From positions 400,162,939-400,226,938 of the forward strand of contig NC_081406.1 of assembly GCF_030272615.1 (NCBI RefSeq): a stretch of DNA of 64,000 nucleotides. Direction: 5' to 3'. Origin of the DNA: Cryptomeria japonica (Eukaryota > Streptophyta > Pinopsida > Cupressales > Cupressaceae). Below, piece by piece: positions 23,861 to 33,049 of the stretch. The position numbers and the translations under genes are program-made. The notes beneath the pieces are model-generated. The model made no database searches and was not told where the DNA came from. It saw only the letters and a program-made list of their open reading frames with translations. Numbering within the stretch: the first letter of the stretch is position 1; the number at the start of each line of letters is the position of its first letter.

Positions 23861-24207
23861 CTCCATAAATGCATTTTGGCAAGGAACTTCCCTAGGCTAA
23901 ATATTCTGCTACCTAAATGTCTGCAAAGAAGCAACAAACATAAATCCTGAATCCACATAGGGACTCTATAGCTGTCATCATTCTTTGTATGCTTGAAAAG
24001 AGGCTTGTACAGAGAAAACAAACTAGATCCACTAATCATTCCTTATGTGGAAATGCTCCTTTGCAACTTGAAGGTTGAGTAATGGGATAGGCCTTTTTAT
24101 AGAAACACTCCTTTCCAGCTCGAAGGATGACTGGATAGAATATATTCAGTGAAAGAAAATAGGAGGAAAGCCATCTATTAACTGAAAAACAAAGAGATCT
24201 GCAGAGA
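23861..24207. other. Unassigned; right part of the old duplication series
   Basis: Positions 23887-24027 repeat 22660-22810 in diverged form (shared CTTCCCTAG(A/G)CTAAA and CTTGTACAGAGAAAACAAA-type blocks). No gene recognised. Confidence 0.4.
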
Positions 24208-24566
24208 ATTTTTATCATAATCAATACTCCATAAGTGAATGGCTCACTTTATGCCTCCAGAAACTGTCTGTTAATGCATGGCCAAACCCCATGAAGGGCC
24301 ACACGGTCCAAACATTCCTCGGCATCAGTTGACAAGTGTGAGAATAAACCTCCAATCCTCCATTGATGTATCAAGAAATTGGAGACATGTGAAAAGGTTG
24401 TCTAATATGCACTGGTATTGCACTTTTCTTGATCATACAGAGCATTTTTATCATAATCAATACTCCATAAGTGAAAGGCTCACTTTATGCCAAACTGTCT
24501 ATTAATGCATGGCCAAACCCCATGAAGGGCCACACAGTCCAAACATTCCTTGGCATCTGTTGACAA
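24208..24566. repeat. Tandem duplication (unit about 236 bp) that received the copia insertion
   Basis: Unit 1 starts at 24208 and unit 2 at 24444, both ATTTTTATCATAATCAATAC. Unit 2 is cut at 24566 by the copia element and resumes at 29620 (GACAAGTGTGAGAATAAACC, matching 24332-24351). Unit 1 therefore gives the empty-site sequence. Confidence 0.85.
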
Positions 24567-24862
24567 TGTTGTGAAATATGGATTGAAGAATAATGACAGC
24601 GATTCTGGAAGACTGATTGCCGTGAGTTATTGATCGTCTCCATCATTGAATCCGGTTTAAATACAAGAGGAAAGGTTGCCTACGTAGGGACATGTCCATA
24701 TGTGGCAGTTGCCACGTATGGACATGCCCCTACGGAGGCAACCGTTTATAACAATTAGTTTGTTTATGTTTAATTTCCAAACTGTATGCTCTGTTAGTAT
24801 ATCACTCTCCAGATAATAACCGATTTACCATCAGTTAGATTCACGAGGGCTATATCTTAACA
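24567..24862 (-). repeat. 3' LTR of the copia element
   Basis: 296 bp, ending beside the polypurine tract. It holds a 34-bp-arm inverted repeat (24674-24743). On the minus strand a TATTTAAA box follows the hairpin. Confidence 0.95.
24674..24743. repeat. LTR hairpin: 34-bp inverted repeat, 2-nt loop (left copy)
   Basis: Arms 24674-24707 and 24710-24743 pair with three mismatches; the loop is GT. The left arm starts GGTTGCCTACGTAGGG. Confidence 0.9.
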
Positions 24863-24874
24863 CTCCCTCTTAGC
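24863..24874 (-). promoter_or_regulatory. Polypurine tract of the copia element
   Basis: Minus strand reads GCTAAGAGGGAG immediately before the 3' LTR. The same 12 bases border the 3' LTR of the non-coding element at 45585-45596. Confidence 0.85.
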
Positions 24875-24904
24875 AGAAGTGGATCTAAGTAATTTTCTTG
24901 GGAG

Positions 24905-25110
24905 CATATTCTGTCATGACTTCCAACACAATTCGGGACAACATTTAATATAGTCTTATCATGACAATAAACTCAATATCATGATATCCGGCTCAGTCCG
25001 GGACAACCACTTAAGAAGTCAATCATGAGATGATCACATACTTTAGGATCAAGATATCCAGCACAGTCCGGGACAACAACTTAATGTAATCAATCTTGAC
25101 ACTTGGTCAA
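24905..25110. repeat. Degenerate 65-70 bp repeats next to the polypurine tract
   Basis: CAGTCCGGGACAAC(A/C)AC or a close variant recurs with GGG at 24935, 25000 and 25070, each followed by TTAA and an ATCAT-like stretch. The three units lie in the 3' untranslated region between pol and the polypurine tract. Confidence 0.75.
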
Positions 25111-25261
25111 CTATTGTCAAGATCGTCACCTTGAAATAGTAACCTTAAACATAAGAAGATCGTCATCTTCTTGAACACAGTTAGAATATTGCAATATACA
25201 TTTTATTTATTTATTCATGAACAAATTACACATGGTAGGAATTTCATCCTAATAATCTCAG

Positions 25262-27418
25262 TTATAATCTAGTCATACCAAGTTTACTTCTGAAGTATTC
25301 TATCTTCAATCTTGCAAGTGGCTTGGTGAAGATATCAGCATTTTGTTCTTCAGTACTGATGTACACTAGTTTTATGACGTTTCGATCTACCATATCTCTT
25401 ATGTAGTGATAAAGGATCTCAATATGTTTGGATCGATTGTGAAAAACTGGATTTATTGAGAGCTTGATACAGCTCTGATTATCACAGTGAATTATTGTTG
25501 AATTCAAAGTTTTTCCAAATAATCCAAATAATAACTTTCTTAGCCATACCACTTCACGAGCTCCCATGGAGGCTGCCATATATTCTACTTCGGTGGAGCT
25601 TTGTGCAACTGCTGACTGTTTTCTGTTGAACCAAGATATCATAGCAGAACCAAGACTGAAGCAACACCCTGTAGTACTTTTACGGTCAGTGGTACTTCCG
25701 GCCCAATCAGAATTAGAATATCCTTCAAGTTGAATCTTAGCATTTTCATACTTTAAGCCAAGTCCGATTGTGCCTCGTAAATATCTTAAAATGTGTTTAG
25801 CAGCCATTAAATGTATCTTCTTAGGTTCAAACATGAAGTGACTTAATACATTTGTAGCATAGCAGATATCAGGACGAGTATTTACCAAATACATGAGTGA
25901 ACCGACGATTTGTCTGTAGAGTGTGGGATCTGTAGGTTCTGAATCTTCTGCCTCAATTTTCAGCTTGTGCAAATTAGTTTCCATTGGTGTAGCTAATGGC
26001 TTACACTCCATCATCCCAAATCTAGTTAGAATATATGTGGTGTACTTTCCTTGATTTAGGAAGATGTAGTTTTTCTTCTGCCATACTTCTAATCCCAGAA
26101 AATAATGTAGAAGCCCTAGATCCTTCATATCGAATTCTGCTGCCAAATCTTGCTTACATTTCTCAATGAGATTATCCTCTCCTGTTATCAAAAGATCATC
26201 CACGTAAAGGACCAATATAATCATATTGCCATTTGAAACCTTGAAGTAAATGTTGGGATCTGCTAGGTACTTGGAGTACCCTAGTTTGGAGAGATAGTTG
26301 TCTATCCTTGCATACCAGGCCCTAGGTGCTTGTTTTAACCCATAGAGAGCTTTCTTTAGTTTACAAACATAGCAATTTTTATCACGTATGGTGAATCCTT
26401 CTGGTTGTTCTATATATACTTCTTCAATTGAACCATTTAGGACGGCAGTCTTTACGTCCATTTGGTGAATTTTCCATCCTTTGGATGCTGCAATTGCAAT
26501 GATTGTTCTTACTGACGTATACCGAGCAACTGGGGCAAATGTCTCTTCATAATCAATTCCTGCTTTTTGAGAGAATCCCCTGGCCACAAAGCGAGCTTTA
26601 TGTTTTTCAATGCTGCCATCAGATGCATATTTGATCTTGAATAACCACTTGGATGAGACAACTGATTTGTCTTTTGGTCTAGGCACTATATCCCAAACAT
26701 CATTCTTTAGTATAGATTGATATTCTTCAACCATAGCATCTTTCCAAGCCTGTTTTGATAAGGCTTCTCTGACATTTGTTGGTTCAGAATTTGTGAGTTC
26801 GGTTAGAAGTGCAGCATAACATTTTAGAGTTTTTGTTCTCTTATTTTCTTTGGAAATTTCATTTGGTTCTACATTATTCTCTTCAATCATTTTCCTTGCC
26901 CATAGAGGTCTTTTCTTGTTATTGAGTGTTTCAATATTTTCATCAACAAGAGGTTCAGAAGCTCTTATGATGTCCTCCCTCTCAGTGTCTGAAGGTTCGG
27001 AATTTTCTATGATATTCTCCCTCTCAATCTCAGTTATGTGATCTTCTTTTTCTTTAGTAATGTTATCATCCTCAGGTTCTTTGAGTGTAGTGTTTTCTTC
27101 AAACTTTACATCTCTACTTATCTCAACAGATTTTTTCCTTGGAATGTAAATGCGATATCCTTTAGTATTTTCACTATAGCCAATGAAGATACCTCTTTTT
27201 CCGGATGGTTCTAGTTTTGTCCTCTTTTCTTTAGGAACATGGATATATACGGGACAGCCAAATATCCTTAAATGACTTAAGTCTGGTTTGTTCCCTGTAA
27301 AAGCTTCTTCAGGAGTTATGTTTTCTAGAACTGAGTGCGGACATCTGTTTTGAATGTAGACTGTTGTATTTGAAGCTTCTGCCCAGAATGAAGTGTGTAA
27401 GTTTTGGTCATGCATCAT
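25262..27418 (-). pseudogene. pol: copia pol: integrase C-terminus, reverse transcriptase, RNase H
   Basis: The open frame of 718 codons continues the frame of 27452-28507 after one in-frame TGA. It starts in the integrase C-terminal region (FWAEASNTTVYIQNRCP; GKRGIFIGYSENTKGYRI). The reverse transcriptase starts at about residue 225 (WKDAMVEEYQSI) and has the catalytic blocks MDVKTAV at about 318 and LYVDDLL at about 403-409. RNase H at about residues 570-700 carries EVEYMAAS and a C-terminal NADIFTKPL. All catalytic blocks are present, so this part could fold. It would be made only if the upstream stop were read through. The product would copy element RNA into DNA in cytoplasmic particles. 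Confidence 0.9.
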
Positions 27419-27451
27419 GGCTTTTGCTGCTTCAATTATGGTTCTGTTCTT

Positions 27452-28507
27452 TCATTCTGCTACTCCATTCTGTTGTGGATTATATGGTACAGTATACTCC
27501 CTCTTAATCCCAACAGAATTACAAAAGTCTTTGAAGTTGTCAGATGTATATTCTCCCCCATTATCGGATCTTAACACCTTAATTTTCTTCCCTGACTGGT
27601 TTTCTACTAGTGCCTTGAATTCTTTGAACTTAGATAGTACTTCATTTGAGTCTTTGCACTTTAGAAAATATATCCATGTTTTTCGAGAGTAGTCGTCAAC
27701 AAAGATTATGTAGTATAAGGATCCAGTTAGGGATGGTGTTGACATGGGACCGCATAGGTCTGAGTGAATTAGTTCTAAAATAACTTTTGATTTGTGCTCG
27801 CTTGAGGGAAAAGAAACTTTGACATTCTTTCCCAAGGCACATCCTTTGCAAATGCCTGTGTGTTCAGATTTTAGTTGGGGCAGTCCTGAAGTAATCTTCT
27901 TTATGTTGGATAGAGCACTATATCTTAGGTGTCCTAATCTTTTGTGCCATAATTCATTATTATTTGAAACTTCAAGATTTAGTGCTTCCTTTTGATCACT
28001 GCATAGTTTGTATAGGCTACCATCTCTTGAACCTGCTGTTATGGCATTTTTGATATTTGTATTTTTAGGCCAGAGTAGAACTTTATCTTCATTGAAGGTA
28101 ACCCGATATCCTTGATCAGCTAGGCCTGAGATTGAGACTAGATTTCTTTTTATTCCAGGTACAAACAGAACATCCTTTAATTGTAGAGATACTCCATTTC
28201 TTAGTTTGATAGTACAGGTCCCAATTCCTTTCACAGGATATGTGGAGTTATCTCCAATAGTAACCTCTTCACTTGAGTGCCCGTTAAGTGTTTCAAACTG
28301 ATTTCTGAATCCAGTTATATGCCTTGATGCTCCATTGTCTACGATCCAAGTGTTTTTATTTGTATTTATTTCGCTTGATAGGGCTAAGAAGAAAAGTGAG
28401 TTTTCTCCTTTGACTTCGGCTAGAGTAGCTTGTGTTTTCTTCCTTTCTGGACAATTCCTGTGAGTGTGCCCATATTTGTCGCATTTGTAACACTGAATTT
28501 TAGACAT
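27452..28507 (-). pseudogene. pol: copia gag end, protease and integrase core
   Basis: The segment of 351 codons opens with the knuckle [14 protein letters not shown] (C6, C9, H14, C19). Protease has [13 protein letters not shown] at about residue 54, where the usual second residue S of D-S-G-A is N. The integrase zinc region has [10 protein letters not shown]...CKGC at about 185-225. The core has IHSDLCGP, then [10 protein letters not shown] and QQNGVAE. The frame ends at TGA 27452-27454, just after NGVAE, in the most conserved integrase block, and the same frame continues beyond. The methionine at residue 1 is internal, not a real start; sequence upstream is in the same frame to about 28560. 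Confidence 0.9.
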
Positions 28508-28526
28508 ATCTCTTTTCTGATGGTTT

Positions 28527-29189
28527 TTATTTCCTCTCTTCCGTTTGGAGAACTGTCTTTTTGTTGAAGGTATTCGTATTAAGTGCTTGGATTTCTCCTC
28601 CTTTATTTGGCCCTAATCCTCTTGAGATTAGTCGAGATTCCTCTTGAATGCACTCATTCTTAAGTTGTTCAAATTTGGGTAAGGGGGGTGTTCTGCTAAT
28701 ACATTGAATGTAGGATTCCCATGAAATTGGTAATCCTCTTAGGGCTATGAGAGAGATTTCTTGATCATCTACCTCATTTCCAATAGTTTGTAATTGGTCT
28801 TTTACTTCAGATATCCTTGAAAAGTATGTAGATATTGTATCATCTTTATTCATCTTTATGTTTAAAAGTTGTTGTTTCAAGGTTAACATTCTGCTCGCAT
28901 TGTTAACTTCATATGTATTTTTAATGGTTTTAAATACTTCATATGCTTTAGGCAGTCTGGCTATAGATGGAAGAATATGATCTTTGACTGAGTCAATAAT
29001 TATTTTCTTTGCTTTATTATTACGCCTTTTCCAGGTAGATTTCTCTGGTTCATCATTTGGCATGTCTAGATTTTCTTCTATGTAAGACTCTAATTCTAGT
29101 TCTTCATGAATGGCAATGATTCATATCTTCCAGGAAACGAAGTTGGAGGCTCCTTCGAGTCTATCTTCCACTCTCATATTACTTGACAT
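28527..29189 (-). pseudogene. gag: copia gag (UBN2-type), N-terminal stop and C-terminal frameshift
   Basis: The likely start is ATG at 29187-29189 (MSSNMRVEDRLEGASNFVSW), preceded by an A-rich leader 134 bp inside the LTR. A TGA at 29121-29123 interrupts codon 23, and the frame then continues to 28527. The body contains AYEVFKTIKNTYEV, LTLKQQLLNIKM and QLQTIGNEVDDQEISL, typical of the Gag UBN2 domain that forms the particle shell. The zinc knuckle lies in another frame, so a one-base change near an A-run at about 28560 has split gag. Programmed frameshifting is less likely because the break lies inside gag. Confidence 0.85.
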
Positions 29190-29308
29190 TTTGAATATTT
29201 TCTTAGTCGGATATATCCTCTGCGTATATAGCCTCTGCGTCGATTTGTTATTTACTTCCGATAAATGCTTATGGGTAATATGGCTGTCTAATTTATTCTC
29301 TTAATATG

Positions 29309-29323
29309 CTGGCTCTGATACCA
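29309..29323 (-). promoter_or_regulatory. Primer-binding site (initiator tRNA-Met)
   Basis: Minus strand reads TGGTATCAGAGCCAG immediately inside the 5' LTR, the perfect usual complement of the initiator tRNA-Met 3' end. Confidence 0.9.
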
Positions 29324-29619
29324 TGTTGTGAAATATGGATTGAAGAATAATGACAGCGATTCTGGAAGACTGATTGCCGTGAGTTATTGACCGTCTCCAT
29401 CATTGAATCCGGTTTAAATACAAGAGGAAAGGTTGCCTACGTAGGGACATGTCCATATGTGGCAGTTGCCACGTATGGACATGCCCCTACGGAGGCAACC
29501 GTTCATAACAATTAGTTTGTTTATGTTTAATTTCCGAACTGTATGCTCTATTAGTATATCACTCTCCAGATAATAACCGACTTACCATCAGTTAGATTCA
29601 CGAGGGCTATATCTTAACA
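29324..29619 (-). repeat. 5' LTR of the copia element
   Basis: 296 bp, five transitions relative to the 3' LTR. The hairpin is conserved at 29431-29500. Confidence 0.95.
29431..29500. repeat. LTR hairpin: 34-bp inverted repeat (right copy)
   Basis: Arms 29431-29464 and 29467-29500 are identical to the copy in the other LTR. None of the five LTR differences falls inside the 70-bp hairpin. Confidence 0.9.
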
Positions 29620-29624
29620 GACAA

Positions 29625-30445
29625 GTGTGAGAATAAACCTTCAATACTCCATGGATGTATCAAGAAATTCGAGACTTGTGAAAAGGTTGTCTAATATGCA
29701 CTGGTATTGCACTTTTCTTGATCATACTTGGTCAAACCCATTAAAACCCCAACATTTGCAACATTGCTTAGCATCTGCTGATAAGTCAGAGAATAGACCT
29801 TCAATGCACAAGTAATGTGTCAATCTAGGAGTTCTGAAACTTGAGAGATGGTACTTCAAATATCTTTCTAATATCCTTTATTAACATCTAAATATGAGAG
29901 CAATACAATGATTGTAAATCATATTTCTGAAAATGAAGAATAAAGAAAATTAACAAATAAAAAGATAAAAAGTTCTCAGATGTTCTTGCTTATGCTACCA
30001 CGGTCTAGCAAACATCAGTCACCCACGAGGAGATTTCCTAGAAATAGATTGCACAAATCTGTTAAGGAAGAAACTGTTTGTGACTTGTATTGAATAAAAA
30101 ATAAGTTTAAGATACAATGGCTGTAATTCTGATAAAACTGAATTTTAGGCAATAAGAACACAAACCTTTGCTCCTTAATGAAGAGAAGATATATAAAATG
30201 ATTTTTGTAAGCAATATTTAATTGACACAGCAGATCGAATCTGAACATCATTCACACACCATGTATAAATAATGGGTCATTATAAAATATTGTAAATAAA
30301 CTTGTATTAAAAAAAAAATTTACATTATTACTTTTATTGATAAGGGACTCTATTAATGACAAAACTCATATTGCAATTTGTAGCTGAGACTTTCTTTGTG
30401 TAGAAGGTTGAGGCATGGTTGTGTCAATGCAATTATTTTTGTCAG
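29625..30445. other. Continuation of the duplicated target, then unassigned
   Basis: Positions 29625-29730 complete unit 2 of the 236-bp duplication. The rest has no recognised gene. A minus-strand acceptor-like tract (TTCTTCCTTAACAG) lies at about 30062-30075, with only a short frame after it. Confidence 0.35.
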
Positions 30446-30577
30446 ATAGAAGGTAACTGCTACTTGCAAAATGCTGCAAGTGACGCAATCCAAAATCATC
30501 TTTTACTTGGACTTAGTTTTGATTTGTCTCTCTCTACAAACAATTCGCTAGAACCATTACTAGCAACTGGGATACAA
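30446..30577 (+). other. Candidate internal exon of an unidentified gene
   Basis: A T-rich tract ends in TTTTTGTCAG at 30436-30445. A frame of exactly 44 codons is then open to CAA/GTAAATG (donor at 30578), so both introns would be phase 0. The peptide has ordinary composition (NAASDAIQNHLLLGLSFDLS, ending LEPLLATGIQ). No family is recognised and no partner exon was found on this strand. The evidence is splice-site quality and composition only. Confidence 0.3.
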
Positions 30578-31539
30578 GTAAATGCTGTCAATTATTATAT
30601 ATATTATAAATAAGATTTTACAAGTAATATCCAAGTATCTCTAGGAATCAAAATTAACTTAATTTCCATTCAGGTTCCTTATCTCTGCCATCACGCATAG
30701 CTTACTTATTCTATATGCAGCAAGAATGAAAACAGGTGCTTCTTGCAACAGGTTTGCAGCTAGCAAATGCCCAAAACTTAAGTTGTTAACAGTCTTCTTT
30801 ATTTATCCCTGATTAAAATTGCCGTTATTTGCTAACAACACATCTGATGCAGGTATTTGCTACTTTAAATTGAGTGCAAAGATTCTCAAAATCAGCATTT
30901 CATTCATTTATGTACTGCAATTTTGAAATATGGTGTGTCATTAAAACTATTTTTACCATCTCTCTTTACATAAAATCTTGCTAGTGTTGTGCATACGTAC
31001 TGTGTATTTGGAAGAAAAAAAAGATTCTTAACAAAACGAGACATTTCATTGATATTTAATGATCATAACAGAATGTGTAATCTATATTTATCAAATTTAG
31101 GGCAATACAAGCTTAAGTTTGCAGAGGCGGTATTTCCAGATATTATTAAAAAATAGCAGATTAATCACTACCAAAAAAAAAAACACCATATAAACAAAGA
31201 AATACCACCAACATAAATATCTACTACTTCTTGACAAAATGCAGATTTGAAAATGATTTGAATGAAAAACAGCCGAGATTATTTATTATTATAACAGGAT
31301 GTGAATCTCAATTTATCAATACCAGGGTAAGACAAGCTTCACAGGTAGCATTACCCAGATATTCTTGAAACTTTGACAGATTAATATACTATCAACTACA
31401 TGTCTCCAAGTCCATATAAATACACAAATGCACTAAAATAGTTCAACTACCCAGTTATATGCTACAATATGTAACTTAAAAATATAAAACAGGGGAAAAT
31501 CTCTCAAACAAATGAAGATTTATTTTTATGGATCATTGA
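30578..31539. other. Unassigned sequence, possibly intronic
   Basis: No gene recognised. Two internal stretches resemble each other (about 31060-31150 and 31290-31390, GTAT-type ends with TTATCAA and ACAAGCTT). Confidence 0.3.
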
Positions 31540-31675
31540 TCAAAAAATTATTTCTTCTATCTCATGTGGATCTACATCAGGTCTGCCTCTTAATATAACT
31601 TGACCAAATTCTGCATCCTGTTCTAATAAATTGTGCATATCATCAATTTTTCTTACAGTCCATGCTTTTGCAAGA
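31540..31675 (-). pseudogene. Candidate exon (3' part), interrupted by nested LTRs
   Basis: On the minus strand the frame reads HLAKAWTVRKIDDMHNLLEQ, then DAEFGQVILRG and RPDVDPHEIEEIIF, ending at TGA 31540-31542. It joins in frame with 38172-38236 if the solo LTR at 31676-38166 and one target copy are removed. The joined open run is 67 codons. The two target copies differ by one base at a silent codon position. The composition is strongly protein-like. I do not recognise the family. It could be the last exon of a host gene, with the LTR disrupting it, or a pseudogene. Confidence 0.4.
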
Positions 31676-33049
31676 TGTCATGCCCCAGCCTTAATTACAT
31701 TTTTCCACATCGTCCTTAGGATGAGTTCAGATATATATAATTCAGAAAATTCTTACTTTGTAAGACTTCACAATTTTCTGTGGGAATCAATAGATTAAGC
31801 CCTAATTATCGTCATAAGTAGTAATGAGAAGGCAGATCAATACATAAGAATATACAGTGATCCTTATATAAGTCAACACAACAGCAGATCGAAGAATTCA
31901 TTGGATGAGCAGTCAGCCTAGACAAGACTCTTTTCCATCATACAACACCCTCTACAAGGAATAATGCCCGGATTTGTCAAGGCAAAGAACGGGTTGTTAA
32001 GGACCATAACAATAATTGATTTAATTAAGGGGCAGAAGATATGAGGGAAGGGGCATTACTCCTGGGAGGGTTGTGACCAAATAAAGACACAACCTTCCAC
32101 CATCTCTTGAGGATATATAACCAGAACAACATATCAATCGAAGGCGGATATAGCCCACAGTTTTATCATCATCGAAGGATACAGAATATATTAATAGAAT
32201 AGCAGATCATTAATATATTAATAGCAACTAAGATTAAGGAAGCAACAGATTAAGTCTGTAAATGCAGCGCTTTCTTTAAGAAATGTTAATCTTGCATGAA
32301 GCGACCCTTATTTCCCTTAACAACAGCAATTATACCTTTAACTACAGCAATCAAGTGAAAGGACAGCGGTTGGTGCCTTTTAAAGACAAAGGGTTATGAC
32401 CCTTCCCATTGTGGAGGACATGTAAAAAGAGAATGATAAAGGGAAATAGAGAGAATAAGAAATATGTACAGCAAGGAAATTAAGACATTAGATATCTATT
32501 GGAAATAAATATCGAATACAGATCTGATTGAGATCATAAGGCAATAAGCATCTGAGTTTATCACACAGTAAGATATAACAATCCATCCCAAAAAACAGAG
32601 GCGTTGTGTTGTGATGTTTTCACACATCGCCCCATTGCAAATGGGGACCCCCTTGTTTTTTCTTTTTAGGGTAGTGTTTTGGCGTCTTAGGGTTTTGTCT
32701 CCAGTCTCTCACCTCTGCAAATGAGTCAAGTTTTTTAAAATTTGGAGGAGTCACCAAAATTAGTGAACTGAAGGAATGGTGGAAAGAGTGTTTTGATGCT
32801 ACAAATGTGCTCAGATAGGTCGAAGGAGTAAAATCGCAATTTCTTGGGGTCAATTTCCACAACTTCCTATTTTTAGAAAATTTTACTTTTTTGCTTTTTT
32901 CTAAATTCAGAAAGTTTTGTTTTTTGGCATTTTGAGGCCAATCCGGGAACCTGCTTTTTCGGTCTGCTTTTTTTCTTGAAAATAGAAAGTTGTTTTTTTC
33001 TAGAAATAGAATGTTGCTTTTTGCTTTTTCCAAGAACGCAGGTGGTCGT

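Larger units (their letters stand above)
24567..29619 (-). mobile_element. Complete Ty1/copia element, 5053 bp, target duplication GACAA
   Basis: Two 296-bp LTRs (24567-24862 and 29324-29619) both run TGTTGTGAAATATGG to ATATCTTAACA. GACAA flanks both sides (24562-24566, 29620-29624). On the minus strand the order is LTR, primer-binding site, gag, zinc knuckle, protease, integrase, reverse transcriptase, RNase H, polypurine tract, LTR. By hand count the LTRs differ at five positions (1.7%), all transitions. Coding sequence is nearly full length, with a stop near the gag start (29121-29123), a frameshift near 28560 and a stop in integrase (27452-27454). It is the youngest dated insertion here and is defective in cis. 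Confidence 0.95.

Noticed and set aside
28540-28600. Programmed ribosomal frameshift in the copia
   Set aside because: The break falls between the gag body and its own zinc knuckle, next to an A-run; a one-base indel is simpler.
32605-32609. TGTGT/AGTGT as a firm target duplication of the middle LTR
   Set aside because: One mismatch in a low-complexity GT context; kept only as approximate border support.
32620-33033. 137-codon minus-strand open frame rich in K, N and F
   Set aside because: It lies inside the long LTR and is driven by T/A runs; no domain.
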